A stretch of DNA of 64,000 nt, taken from assembly GCF_014643735.1 (NCBI RefSeq), contig NZ_BMKA01000002.1, forward strand, positions 310,001-374,000. The letters run 5' to 3'. The translations under genes were made by a program, and so were the position numbers. This document shows, one piece after another, positions 52,692 through 61,536 of this stretch. Source of the stretch: Neptunicoccus cionae (GTDB lineage: Bacteria > Pseudomonadota > Alphaproteobacteria > Rhodobacterales > Rhodobacteraceae). How positions within the stretch are numbered: position 1 is the stretch's first letter; each line of letters begins with the position of its first letter. Below the pieces are notes generated by a model, which saw only the letters and a program-made list of their open reading frames with translations, did not search any database and was not told where the DNA came from.

Positions 52692-53660
52692 CTACCGGCG
52701 GCCTGCCACCCGTTTTGCTGAAGGCTTACTGCCAACACGCCCTTCGCGCACCGCCACATAGACACCCGATCCTGCAATCAGAATGATCCCCGCCCAAGTG
52801 GTGCCCGTCGGCCATTCCTGCCAGATCAGGATACCCCAGAACACAGCCAGCAGCAGGGCGGAGTATTCAAACGGTGCAACAATCGCAGCATTCGTGCCCC
52901 GATACGCCAGCGCAATCAGATAGCCAGCGCAGGCGCTGATCCCGCCAAGTGCCAGCATGATAAGACCATCCTTCAGATCCGGCATGGTCCACGCCCGCAA
53001 AAAGAACTCAAGCGCGTCATTGTCGCTGCCCGAATAGCGCCCGTCCCCAAGGCCGAGCGCAAGACCGCCAGAGACCATCAAAAAGGTGATCTGGATATAA
53101 ACCGACATGGTCGAGGCTCGCTCTGACATGCCGGTGTAACGGGTCAACACTTGTAATCCCGCATAGGCCGCCGCCGCCAGAACCGGCAGCAGTGCCACAA
53201 CGGTAAAGCTTGCGCCTGTTGGTTTGACGACCAAAATGACACCGATCAGCCCGACACCCACCGCAAGCCAGCGCCGCATGCCCACCGGCTCACCAAGAAC
53301 CAGCGCTGAAAGGCCGGTGATAAACAACGGCGCTACAAAGAAAATCGCCGAAGCATCCGCAAGTGGCATGGCTGCAATCCCTGCAAAAAAGGCGGAGTTG
53401 GCCACGACCACGCACAGCCCGCGCAGCACATGTATCCACGGGCGTTTCGCACGCAGGGCAGACCAGCCACCATCCAGTGGCACGATGAATATGACCGTCA
53501 GGGCAAGTGCCACCAAGGCGCGCAAGAACACGATCTGGTGCAACGGATAACCGCCGCTGAGGAATTTGATCGACAAGTCGTTCAGGGAAAAGAATATCGC
53601 CGCGCCCAAAGCGCATGAAATTCCAAACGCGACACCGCGCTGTGCAGTTTCCACGGGCAC
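52692..53660 (-). CDS. DMT/EamA-family membrane transporter
   Basis: A 322-residue protein with ten hydrophobic segments in two EamA repeats (SLNDLSIKFLSGGYPLHQIV near residue 25; GTNAAIVAPFEYSALLLAVF near residue 252). The substrate is unknown. It begins with GTG at 53660 very close behind GGAGGAGG, a purine-rich ribosome site that is an ideal complement of the CcsR-type CCUCCUCC loops. A basic cytoplasmic tail ends the protein. It is convergent with the secreted DUF7282-like gene. Confidence 0.85.
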   Translation of the reverse strand: MPVETAQRGVAFGISCALGAAIFFSLNDLSIKFLSGGYPLHQIVFLRALVALALTVIFIVPLDGGWSALRAKRPWIHVLRGLCVVVANSAFFAGIAAMPLADASAIFFVAPLFITGLSALVLGEPVGMRRWLAVGVGLIGVILVVKPTGASFTVVALLPVLAAAAYAGLQVLTRYTGMSERASTMSVYIQITFLMVSGGLALGLGDGRYSGSDNDALEFFLRAWTMPDLKDGLIMLALGGISACAGYLIALAYRGTNAAIVAPFEYSALLLAVFWGILIWQEWPTGTTWAGIILIAGSGVYVAVREGRVGSKPSAKRVAGRR

Positions 53661-53787
53661 CCTCCTCCGACTGATGAAAACGCCCGCGCAATCCGCGGGT
53701 TCGGGGGCAAGCTACGCCGCGTTTATCCGTAAGGCCAGCGCAAAAGTACACACCTCAGGTTGTAGTTTCTTAGCCCCGAACCAGACA

Positions 53788-53816
53788 CAAAAAACCCGGC
53801 GCGATGGCCGGGTTAA
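53788..53816 (-). terminator. intrinsic terminator of trcR
   Basis: On the minus strand AACCCGGC pairs with GCCGGGTT over a 6-base loop, followed by a run of six T. It lies 24 bases after the trcR stop. Confidence 0.85.
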
Positions 53817-53839
53817 TTGGGTCGATCTGCGGAATAAAA

Positions 53840-54595
53840 TTACGCGTCGTCGTCTTCGTCGTCCTCGCCGCCACCTTTAGGCAGGTTGAACAGGCTGTCT
53901 GCATCCACAACCGGTTCGTTTTTCTTCTCTTCCTCGTCCGAGCTGGACAGGGAGAAGGTTTCAAGACCGGACATGTTGGACGGCAGGCGTGGCTCGTCGT
54001 CCATTTGCAGCGATTGCTCGGTCGAAACCAGCTTCAGACGTTCTTCATCGCTCATGGCGGTGCCGTCTTTAGCCGCCTTAGCAGCCGCTTTGCCCACAGC
54101 CTTGTCGAGTTCCAGCTGTTTACACAGACCAAGAGCCACCGGATCAATCGGCGCGATGTTGGCAATGTTCCAGTGGGTCCGCTCACGCAGGGCCTGAATG
54201 GTTGGCTTGGTTGTGCCTACCAGCTTAGAGATTTGTCCGTCGGTCAGTTCGGGGTGGAATTTCACCAGCCAGAGGATCGCTGCAGGGCGGTCCTGACGTT
54301 TGGACAGCGGAGTGTAGCGCGGACCACGGCGTTTTTCTTCGCCGTCAGCGGCTGGATTGTGCTTCAGCTTCATCTTGTGGCGGGGATTTTTCTCCGCCAT
54401 GTCAATTTCCGCTTGGGTCAGCTGATTGTTGGCAATCGGGTCGAAACCCTTGATGCCTTGGGCCACTTCCCCGTCGGCAATGCCGTTCACCTCAAGTTCG
54501 TGCAGCCCGCAGAAATCCGCGATCTGTTTGAAGCTCAACGTAGTGTTGTCCACCAGCCAGACAGCGGTGGCCTTAGCCATAATCGGAAGCGCCAT
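53840..54595 (-). CDS. trcR: cell-cycle transcriptional regulator TrcR (DUF1013)
   Basis: A 251-residue DUF1013 protein. MAKATAVWLVDNTTLSFKQI and then FCGLHELEVNGIADGE form a helix-turn-helix-like start, and SKLVGTTKPTIQALRERTHW near residue 140 forms a second. The last 50 residues are strongly acidic. TrcR proteins are alphaproteobacterial, CtrA-linked cell-cycle regulators and associate with RNA polymerase. GGAGG lies 8 bases before ATG 54595. It is divergent from the RNase T2 gene and ends in a terminator. Confidence 0.92.
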   Translation of the reverse strand: MALPIMAKATAVWLVDNTTLSFKQIADFCGLHELEVNGIADGEVAQGIKGFDPIANNQLTQAEIDMAEKNPRHKMKLKHNPAADGEEKRRGPRYTPLSKRQDRPAAILWLVKFHPELTDGQISKLVGTTKPTIQALRERTHWNIANIAPIDPVALGLCKQLELDKAVGKAAAKAAKDGTAMSDEERLKLVSTEQSLQMDDEPRLPSNMSGLETFSLSSSDEEEKKNEPVVDADSLFNLPKGGGEDDEDDDA

Positions 54596-54727
54596 ATCTC
54601 TTTCCTCCAAATAAACCTCTCCCGCGCCGAGAAATCGGTTGCTCGGGTCGGGACCGTCGCGAATTGCCGTTTCAGGTGGGGAATTCCCAGCCTATATAGA
54701 CAAGGATAGCACAAAGGAAAAGGCCAA

Positions 54728-55372
54728 ATGATCCGTATTCTAATGACCCTTCTTTCGATTACCGCCATTGCAGCAACTACGGCCCGCGCCGAAGGGGAGC
54801 GTCCCGGCCAGTTTGATTACTACGTTATGGCGCTGTCATGGTCGCCAAACTGGTGCGCTTTGGAAGGCGACGCCCGCAATTCGCCACAATGTGCACCGCA
54901 AAAGGATCACGGCTGGGTGCTTCACGGGCTTTGGCCACAAAAGGAACGGGGCTGGCCGTCCTACTGCCGCGCCAACACCCGCGCCCCAAGTCGTGCAATG
55001 ACTGGCGCGATGGCTGACATTATGGGCACTGGCGGTCTCGCATGGCATCAATGGAAGAAACACGGCACCTGTTCGGGGCTGGATGCTGCTGACTATTATG
55101 CTTTATCCAGAGAGGCTTATGCCCGTGTGAACCGCCCCGAGGTGCTGCGCAAGTTGGGCAAAACCATCGCCCTGCCCGCTCGCGTGATCGAAGATGCCTT
55201 TCTGGAAGCTAACCCCGATTTTGACGCCGACCAGATCACCGTGACCTGCAAAAGCAACCACATCCAAGAGGTCCGCATTTGCCTGACACGAGACCTGAAA
55301 CCCCGCCGCTGCGGTGTGGATGCCTTGCACGATTGCACCGCCAAAAAGGCCGTTTTGAACCCGATCAGATAA
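54728..55372 (+). CDS. RNase T2 family ribonuclease, secreted
   Basis: A 214-residue protein with a signal peptide (ITAIAATTARA). Both catalytic segments are present: CAS I as HGLWP near residue 66 and CAS II as WHQWKKHGTC near residue 106. It cuts single-stranded RNA in the periplasm or outside the cell through a 2,3-cyclic phosphate, giving nucleotides for salvage. Eight Cys support disulfide bonds. It is monocistronic. Confidence 0.93.
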   Translation: MIRILMTLLSITAIAATTARAEGERPGQFDYYVMALSWSPNWCALEGDARNSPQCAPQKDHGWVLHGLWPQKERGWPSYCRANTRAPSRAMTGAMADIMGTGGLAWHQWKKHGTCSGLDAADYYALSREAYARVNRPEVLRKLGKTIALPARVIEDAFLEANPDFDADQITVTCKSNHIQEVRICLTRDLKPRRCGVDALHDCTAKKAVLNPIR

Positions 55373-55490
55373 GGCGAAACAGTCACCAAATCATCAAACT
55401 ACCCCCTAAATCCAGCCGCAAAGCTGCCCATATTCACCGATAATTTACCATGAACAAGCTTCAACGCACTCATGCAGAAACGGTGAAAAC

Positions 55491-56168
55491 ATGCTGGCAT
55501 TTATATTGGCACACGCGGCAAACGCCCTGATGTTCGTAGCCTTGCTCGGCGCGTCGTTTCTGATCGGGAATGATGAATCCCCCGAGCAGCCAGTGGCAGT
55601 GAACTTCCCCAAAACCGAAGATAGCAAGCCGCTCCTCCCGCGCGCGCTGTCCGATCAGCGTCCCATCGCCCACAGCACCCCTGCGGCTCCGCAAATCGTT
55701 GAGGCACACGCAATAGAGATGCCTGCGCAGGGAATTGCGGACACGCCTGAAACCACTCCGACCGCAGAAAAAGCGGCGGATGAAGATGTGGTTATTGGGG
55801 ACAGTGGCGATGACATGCTTTGGGGCGCCAGCAATGCAGAACCCCTGCCTGCTACCTCTGATACGGGTATCTTGCTGCTCGATCTGGCATATCAGGTAGA
55901 GCCGGAAGAACCGATCGCTCCACCCGCTGCCTTGGCGGAGCCCGAGGCGGTTGAGATTACCGATTTTGACCCTGCCGAAGACCAGCTTCAAATCGAATAT
56001 AATGCCATGACTGATCCACGAACCGGCGAAACTATCCCTGCGTCCCTTTCGGTGATGACCTCAACAGACGGCACTGGCGCGGATATTGTTATCAACGATG
56101 TGGTGGTGGCAAAACTGGCCGGAGTGCAGGGGATCACCCCGTCCCACATCCAACTGATCGCCCGCTAA
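55491..56168 (+). CDS. membrane-anchored protein with RTX-like fragment
   Basis: A 225-residue protein with one N-terminal membrane helix (FILAHAANALMFVALLGASF), then a Pro/Ala/Glu-rich linker. GDSGDDMLWGA near residue 103 resembles a single hemolysin-type calcium-binding nonapeptide, and ITDFDPAEDQLQIEYN near residue 155 resembles the segment after RTX repeats in roseobacter secreted proteins. It lacks repeat arrays, so it may be a degenerate or miniature member. The function is unknown. An ATG at 55450 is out of frame. Confidence 0.65.
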   Translation: MLAFILAHAANALMFVALLGASFLIGNDESPEQPVAVNFPKTEDSKPLLPRALSDQRPIAHSTPAAPQIVEAHAIEMPAQGIADTPETTPTAEKAADEDVVIGDSGDDMLWGASNAEPLPATSDTGILLLDLAYQVEPEEPIAPPAALAEPEAVEITDFDPAEDQLQIEYNAMTDPRTGETIPASLSVMTSTDGTGADIVINDVVVAKLAGVQGITPSHIQLIAR

Positions 56169-56243
56169 AATTCGCAGGCGCAAGATACGGCAAAGCCGGA
56201 AGATGACCCTTCCGGCTTTACCTGTTGTTCAGTGTTATCTGAT

Positions 56244-57230
56244 TTAAACTTTCAGAACGATCTTTCCGATATGGGTAGACCCTTCCATCCGCGCATGGGC
56301 CTCTGCCGCCTGTGCCAACGGATAGGTGCTGTCCATCACCGGCGCAATTGTACCGTCCGACAGCATGGGCCAGATATTCGCTTCCAGCGCCCGCGCGATC
56401 TCTGCTTTAGCACCATCGCTTTGGGGCCGCAGGGTCGAACCTGTGATGGTCAAACGCTTCACCATGACCTGCGCGAAGTTCAGCTCGCTTACAGGGGCTT
56501 CAAGGAAAGCGATTTGCACCAACCGCCCGTCAAGCGCCAGCGCCTTCACGTTGCGCGGGATATAACTGCCGCCCACCATATCAAGGATCAGGTCGATGCC
56601 ATTTCCGCCGGTGGCTTCTTCCATCACCTCGACGAAATCTTCTTCCTTATAGTTTATCGCCCGCTCCGCGCCGAGCTCTTCGCATTTGGCGCATTTTTCG
56701 GCGGAACCGGCTGTGGCAAACACCCGCGCACCGGCTTTCACGGCCAGCTGGATTGCGGTTGTGCCGATCCCGCTGGACCCGCCATGTACCAAAAACACCT
56801 CACCCGCTTTTAATCCACCGCGCATGAAGACGTTGGAATAGACAGTGAAATATGTTTCACACAGCGCCGCCGCCTGAACCATATCCAGACCCGCAGGCAC
56901 TGGAAGGGCGTGATCTGCGGGGGTCGTGACGTATTCCGCATACCCACCGCCGGGCAACAGGGCGCAAACGCTGTCGCCCACGGCCCAGCGCGTGACACCT
57001 TCACCGATGGCAGCGACCGTGCCAGAACATTCGAGCCCCGGCAAATCGGAGGCACCGGGGGGCGGTGCATATTTGCCAGCCCGTTGCAGCGCATCAGGGC
57101 GGTTCACACCCGCAGCGGCCACCTGAATCAGGATTTCACCGTGACGGGGCGTAGGCACCTCACGCGTGGCGGGTTTCAGAACCTCCGGCGCACCGGGCTC
57201 GGTTATTTCAATAACATTCATATCGGTCAT
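56244..57230 (-). CDS. zinc-free quinone oxidoreductase (PIG3/QOR type)
   Basis: A 328-residue medium-chain reductase: GroES-like start (ITEPGAPEVLKPATREVPTP), NADPH loop VHGGSSGIGTTAIQLAV near residue 145, and no catalytic-zinc Cys/His set. PIG3-like enzymes reduce quinones with NADPH. Its start overlaps the stop of the upstream aminotransferase gene by 4 bases, so both are made from one mRNA, although the link between functions is not obvious. Confidence 0.92.
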   Translation of the reverse strand: MTDMNVIEITEPGAPEVLKPATREVPTPRHGEILIQVAAAGVNRPDALQRAGKYAPPPGASDLPGLECSGTVAAIGEGVTRWAVGDSVCALLPGGGYAEYVTTPADHALPVPAGLDMVQAAALCETYFTVYSNVFMRGGLKAGEVFLVHGGSSGIGTTAIQLAVKAGARVFATAGSAEKCAKCEELGAERAINYKEEDFVEVMEEATGGNGIDLILDMVGGSYIPRNVKALALDGRLVQIAFLEAPVSELNFAQVMVKRLTITGSTLRPQSDGAKAEIARALEANIWPMLSDGTIAPVMDSTYPLAQAAEAHARMEGSTHIGKIVLKV

Positions 57231-58102
57231 AGGGGCATACTTTCATAGTTCGAATGGGCAAAATCCCAATAGAGTTCACGGGCCCGCATCGCGACAGGGG
57301 ATGACGCAAATTCGCGGGTATCCAGTCGGGTCACGGGCATCACCTTAGAGGCGTTTCCGGTCAGGAAAACCTCATCCGCCTCGCGGAAATCTTCAACGGT
57401 CAGCGATACTTCCTGCACGTCATAGCCATCATTGCGCAGCAGCGCGATCACCCGCCGCCGTGTGATCCCGTTAAGGAAGGTGCCGTTTGGATGGGGCGTC
57501 TGCACAACCCCGTCACGCAGCATAAACACATTTGTCGATGCGGTTTCAGCCACATTGTCTTCCAGATCAAGCGATAGGGCATTCTTGAACCCGCGCTTGC
57601 GTGCCTCTGTCAGAATGCGCGCGTTGTTGGGGTAAAGACAGGCTGCTTTCGCCTCGGTCAGCGCCGTATCCTGACGGGGCCGCCGGAACGGGCTGATCGT
57701 GATCGGCATATCGCTAGGTTCGGGCATTGGCAGGGTTTCAAGGCAGATCGCAAAGGCGGTGCTTTCAGGATCGGCGTCCAGCAGCGCCGGAGAGGCCTCG
57801 CGGCTCCACATCATCGGGCGCAGGTAGAGCGCCTCTTTCGTGTCCATTTTCGCGATACCGTCACGGATCAGACCGGCGATTGTGTCGCCATCCACCGGCG
57901 CATCCATGCCCATAGCTTCGGCAGATTTCACCACACGGGCGGCGTGGTGATCAAGATCAGGCGTCACGCCGTCAAAGAACCGCGCCCCGTCGAATACCAT
58001 CGTGCCCTGCCAAGCCCCGTGGTCCGCCGCGCCGATCACCGGCGTGTGCCCTTCATGCCAGTCTCCGTTGAAATAGGTCAGCTGTCGCTTGCCAAGTGCC
58101 AT
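57227..58102 (-). CDS. class IV PLP aminotransferase (branched-chain type)
   Basis: A 291-residue fold-type IV aminotransferase. The PLP lysine is expected in EAKAACLYPNN near residue 160, and the family motif DLEDNVAETASTNVFML near residue 190 binds the substrate carboxylate. RPMMWSREA near residue 102 matches the branched-chain aminotransferase group. It would interconvert branched-chain amino acids and 2-oxo acids. ATG 58102 follows GAGGAAAC; the frame upstream overlaps the next gene and is not similar. Confidence 0.9.
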   Translation of the reverse strand: MALGKRQLTYFNGDWHEGHTPVIGAADHGAWQGTMVFDGARFFDGVTPDLDHHAARVVKSAEAMGMDAPVDGDTIAGLIRDGIAKMDTKEALYLRPMMWSREASPALLDADPESTAFAICLETLPMPEPSDMPITISPFRRPRQDTALTEAKAACLYPNNARILTEARKRGFKNALSLDLEDNVAETASTNVFMLRDGVVQTPHPNGTFLNGITRRRVIALLRNDGYDVQEVSLTVEDFREADEVFLTGNASKVMPVTRLDTREFASSPVAMRARELYWDFAHSNYESMPL

Positions 58103-58211
58103 AGTGTTTCCTCGGTTTGGGAACGTCTTTATTATTCTGGCAACGAAGTGCATTCGGATAACGGATGCAAGCGGCAAATACCGCGCGGGCCACCCGACGC
58201 AGCGACGCCGG

Positions 58212-58925
58212 TCAGGACTTGGGCGCGACATACCCCGGCATATTGCTCTGCGCGGATGTGTCAGGGGCTTTGATCAGATCAAGCAACCGGCCCGGCCCTG
58301 CCATAAATGCTTTGGACAGCGGATTGTCCCGCAACTTTGCCTTGGTGGTCTCGATCTTCATCACATCGCTAATACGCCGGTCGATGAAAGCCCATGTTTC
58401 CGCCGAATCCTCGCTGGTATCCCCAAGCCAGAACAGGACCGCACTGGAATAAACCGCAGACAGCATCGCCCGCTTGGAGTACCAGTTCACATCCCGCGAC
58501 GTGTCACCCAAGGCATCCCAAATCGCGCTGGAGGTTTCCCAGATCAAACCAGCCCCTTCGGCGGCATGATGGGGCAGCGCGAACAGCGTCGACCCACGGT
58601 GCACCAATTCGCGGTCCGCCGTTTCCAAACGCGCACGAAGGCCATAGGCCACGCGGTCAGAGTAACGCATGGACTGCAGGTCTGCCGCTTCCATCGCGGC
58701 AACCATCGCACGGTCCCCCTGCCGGTGATAGGCCACCGCCAGATCAAGCCCCTTGCGCGGACAGGCCTGCGCGGCAAGCCCGGCATCCACGCCGCTCTCG
58801 GCTACGGCGGCGTCGAATGTCGCATCGGACCAGCCGTCAAACACCACATGGGGGATGGCCGCCTCTAACAACGCAGCGCGGGTTTCAAGGATATGGTCGG
58901 CTTCGGTTTTTTGTGTCTCGGTCAT
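58212..58925 (-). CDS. COQ9-family protein
   Basis: A 237-residue helical, TetR-like fold protein of the COQ9 family, with AAIPHVVFDGWSDATFDAAV near residue 24 and the lipid-binding end (NWYSKRAMLSAVYSSAVLFW). COQ9 delivers ubiquinone intermediates to the hydroxylase step; bacterial versions are confined to alphaproteobacteria, close to mitochondrial COQ9. It diverges from rpsU. Confidence 0.92.
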   Translation of the reverse strand: MTETQKTEADHILETRAALLEAAIPHVVFDGWSDATFDAAVAESGVDAGLAAQACPRKGLDLAVAYHRQGDRAMVAAMEAADLQSMRYSDRVAYGLRARLETADRELVHRGSTLFALPHHAAEGAGLIWETSSAIWDALGDTSRDVNWYSKRAMLSAVYSSAVLFWLGDTSEDSAETWAFIDRRISDVMKIETTKAKLRDNPLSKAFMAGPGRLLDLIKAPDTSAQSNMPGYVAPKS

Positions 58926-59007
58926 ACCCTATAAATAGGCCTACCGCCGCCGAAAGCAAAGTCCGGATCGCCAGCGCGACGTTTTACCAGCGCCATGCCA
59001 ACAGCGC

Positions 59008-59036
59008 TGGACAAAAAAAGAATCCGCGTCTATAAG
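59008..59036 (+). promoter_or_regulatory. sigma-70-type promoter of rpsU
   Basis: TGGACA (59008-59013) and TATAAG (59031-59036) are 17 bp apart, near the housekeeping consensus, about 50 bases before the rpsU ATG. Confidence 0.6.
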
Positions 59037-59087
59037 GCGCCTTCCTGCACTTCTGCAAACTCAAACCTAGAAAGGTGGTGACACCAC

Positions 59088-59294
59088 ATGCAGGTATCGG
59101 TACGCGACAACAATGTCGATCAGGCGCTCCGCGCTCTGAAGAAAAAACTGCAACGCGAAGGCGTTTTCCGTGAGATGAAGCTTCGGCAGCATTACGAAAA
59201 GCCTTCCGTTAAGAAAGCCCGTGAAAAGGCCGAGGCAGTTCGCCGTGCACGCAAGCTGGCGCGCAAAAAGCTTCAGCGCGAAGGCATGCTCTAA
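59088..59294 (+). CDS. rpsU: 30S ribosomal protein S21
   Basis: A 68-residue basic protein of the S21 family ([20 protein letters not shown]), helping the small subunit engage mRNA near the anti-Shine-Dalgarno end of 16S rRNA. AAAGGTGGTG lies 8 bases before the ATG. A good sigma-70 promoter precedes it and a terminator follows. Confidence 0.97.
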   Translation: MQVSVRDNNVDQALRALKKKLQREGVFREMKLRQHYEKPSVKKAREKAEAVRRARKLARKKLQREGML

Positions 59295-59322
59295 GCACTA
59301 CGCTTCAGACCGAAAAGTCACT

Positions 59323-59350
59323 AAACCCCCGGATCCGTTCGGGGGTTTTG
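59323..59350 (+). terminator. intrinsic terminator of rpsU
   Basis: The stem AAACCCCCG (59323-59331) pairs with CGGGGGTTT (59340-59348) and a short T-run, 28 bases after the stop. Confidence 0.85.
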
Positions 59351-59440
59351 CTTTTGCGGGACGCGAAACAGCCCTGCCCAAGTCCATTTTCTTCAAATAT
59401 CCAAAGTCCAACAGGGCAGCACGAAACAACGCAGGCAGGT

Positions 59441-60019
59441 TCAGGCGCTCCCGCCTTCCATTGACAGAACTCGTGGGTCAATCCCGATCTGTTTCATCGC
59501 TGCCGCCCACTTCCCTTCATGGTCCGCCGAAAACACCAGCGACGCATCCGCATCGCAAATCAGCCAGCCGTTTTCGCGAATTTCTCCTTCAAGCTGCCCC
59601 GGCCCCCAACCGGCATACCCCAGTGCCAGCAGGCAGCTTTGCGGGCCGAACCCCTGCGAAATGTCCTCCAAGATATCCAAAGTCGCGGTCATGCCAAAAT
59701 CGTCATTCACCGTAAGGGTCGAATCTTCTGATCCGTAGTCCCGCGAATGCAGCACAAAGCCGCGCCCGTGTTCAACCGGCCCGCCGTAATGCACATCAAT
59801 GCCTTCAATCGGGCGGTCCGCTTTTATGTCCAACTGATCCAGAAGATCCGCAAACTTCAGGTCCGCTGCGGGTTTGTTTACGATCAAACCCATCGCACCG
59901 CTGTCCGAATGGGCGCAGATGTAGATCACCGAGCGGTCAAAACGCGGGTCGCCCATCGATGGCATTGCCACCAGCAATCGCCCGTCCAGATGCCGTGCTT
60001 CGGATGAATACTCTGCCAT
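59441..60019 (-). CDS. YqgE/AlgH family protein
   Basis: A 192-residue YqgE/AlgH (UPF0301) protein: GRLLVAMPSMGDPRFDRSVI near residue 12, GAMGLIVNKP near residue 42 and VHYGGPVEHGRGFVLHS near residue 80. The function is unsettled; links to alginate control and to mRNA cleavage by relatives have been reported. ATG 60019 follows GGGGAAGTGG; the earlier part of the frame is not similar. It is convergent with rpsU. Confidence 0.92.
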   Translation of the reverse strand: MAEYSSEARHLDGRLLVAMPSMGDPRFDRSVIYICAHSDSGAMGLIVNKPAADLKFADLLDQLDIKADRPIEGIDVHYGGPVEHGRGFVLHSRDYGSEDSTLTVNDDFGMTATLDILEDISQGFGPQSCLLALGYAGWGPGQLEGEIRENGWLICDADASLVFSADHEGKWAAAMKQIGIDPRVLSMEGGSA

Positions 60020-60249
60020 TTTGACCACTTCCCCAGTATTGTACAGGCGCAGAGCCGCGTTAAACAGCGCGCCCCTGATCCGGCAAGGAGCCACCACATA
60101 AGGGGTATCCCGCAGCCGGAGCTGTTTATTCCTATAAGATGCGCTCGTTCGTTCCGGGTTTCAAGTCAGTCCCGCAGCGAAGTCACGGCACTCTCTCTGA
60201 TTTGTGACTTTCGCTTTGGCCGCTGCCCCCATATTCTAAGGGTAGTTAA

Positions 60250-61080
60250 ATGGATATCGAACAGCCCATGATACGCACCTGTCTTACCGCCCTTAGCCTT
60301 GCCTTCGGACTTGGCCTGCCTACCGCGCTTTTGGCGCAGGAATACAATATCCAAGGGGTGGCCCGTCTGGACATCCTTCCCGGCTATGAGACATCGGCAG
60401 GCCATATGATTGCCGCCCGCATTCAACTTGCACCCGGCTGGAAGACCTACTGGCGCGCACCGGGTACCAACGGCATCCCGCCTGCTTTTGATTGGGGCGG
60501 ATCACAGAACCTTAAGGGTGTGGCGTTCCACTGGCCCGAACCCTACGTCTTCATGAAGGACGGCGAACGTACCATCGGCTATGAAAACGAACTTGTCCTG
60601 CCCATCAGCATCACACCCCAGAAATCCGGCGCTCCGGTTTCGCTGAAAGGCGAGGTTCTGTTTGGCGTGTGCGAAGATGTCTGCATTCCGGTCAAAGCGC
60701 GGTTTGCGATGGATGTTGCAGGCAGTGACGCGGGCAGCACCAAGGTGATCAAGGCGGCTTTGCGCAAGAAACCGGCCAGCGGTGCATCCCGTGGAATTTC
60801 GCCGGTGTCCTGCGACATAACCCCGATCAAAGGCGGCTTTCGCATCAGCACCACACTGCGCAGCGTCAAACCGCTGCCCGCTGGCAGCCTGCCTGTGATA
60901 GAGTTTCCGGGCAACGATGTTTGGATCGAACAAAAAGACAACCGGATCGACGGTAAGTCCCTCACCGCAAGCGCCAATCTTTTCGCCTATGGCAGTACAC
61001 CCCTGATGGTGCAGCGCAGTGGCGTCACGGTTACACTGTTGGGGGGACCCCGCGCGGTAGAATTGCGCGGGTGCCCTTAA
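60250..61080 (+). CDS. DsbD N-terminal-like exported domain protein
   Basis: A 276-residue exported protein with a signal peptide (LTALSLAFGLGLPTALLAQ) and the DsbD alpha-like domain (AARIQLAPGWKTYWRAPG near residue 52; GEVLFGVCEDVCIPV near residue 135). The CEDVC pair is the likely redox-active cysteines. The DsbD membrane and thioredoxin-like parts are absent, so it would pair with a separate reductase such as CcdA/ScsB. AAGGG precedes ATG 60250 by 8 bases; ATG 60268 is the alternative. It is monocistronic. Confidence 0.85.
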   Translation: MDIEQPMIRTCLTALSLAFGLGLPTALLAQEYNIQGVARLDILPGYETSAGHMIAARIQLAPGWKTYWRAPGTNGIPPAFDWGGSQNLKGVAFHWPEPYVFMKDGERTIGYENELVLPISITPQKSGAPVSLKGEVLFGVCEDVCIPVKARFAMDVAGSDAGSTKVIKAALRKKPASGASRGISPVSCDITPIKGGFRISTTLRSVKPLPAGSLPVIEFPGNDVWIEQKDNRIDGKSLTASANLFAYGSTPLMVQRSGVTVTLLGGPRAVELRGCP

Positions 61081-61107
61081 GTTAGGCCAAGAGTTGGCTA
61101 AGCTGTC

Positions 61108-61464
61108 CTAAACCGCTTGGGGTGCGGGCGGCGGGCCGTAAGCGTTCGCTTCTTTCTCGCCCTCTGTAACGTACCAGTAGAGCAGCACCAGCATCCCGAT
61201 ACCTGTAAAGGCAAGCAACAACCACCAACCGGTGCGGCCATGATCGTGCAGGCGGCGCACCGCGACAAAGATACTCGGCAGCAGGGTTGCAAGCGACCAC
61301 AGCGGGTTCAGCGCCACAATCCCAAGCACGCTGTCGACGATTGTTGTAATAATGCTTACTATTACTGTGAACAATGTCCACCACCAGAATTCAGAGCGTA
61401 GCGCCCGTCCGTTCCAATCCACATATTTGCTGAATACGGTTTTCACCGCCGTTGTAAAATCCAT
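61108..61464 (-). CDS. DUF805 membrane protein
   Basis: A 118-residue protein with three to four membrane helices and the DUF805 pattern VDWNGRALRSEFWWWTLF and VAVRRLHDHGRTGWWLLL. The function is unknown; the family often appears with stress or phage genes, but here its neighbours are housekeeping. It is convergent with the DsbD-like gene. Confidence 0.9.
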   Translation of the reverse strand: MDFTTAVKTVFSKYVDWNGRALRSEFWWWTLFTVIVSIITTIVDSVLGIVALNPLWSLATLLPSIFVAVRRLHDHGRTGWWLLLAFTGIGMLVLLYWYVTEGEKEANAYGPPPAPQAV

Positions 61465-61536
61465 TGCACTGTCCCTAGTCGGTTATAATGGGATCAACCT
61501 TAGGGTTATTGCATCGCACCGCAAGAATTTTCGGCG

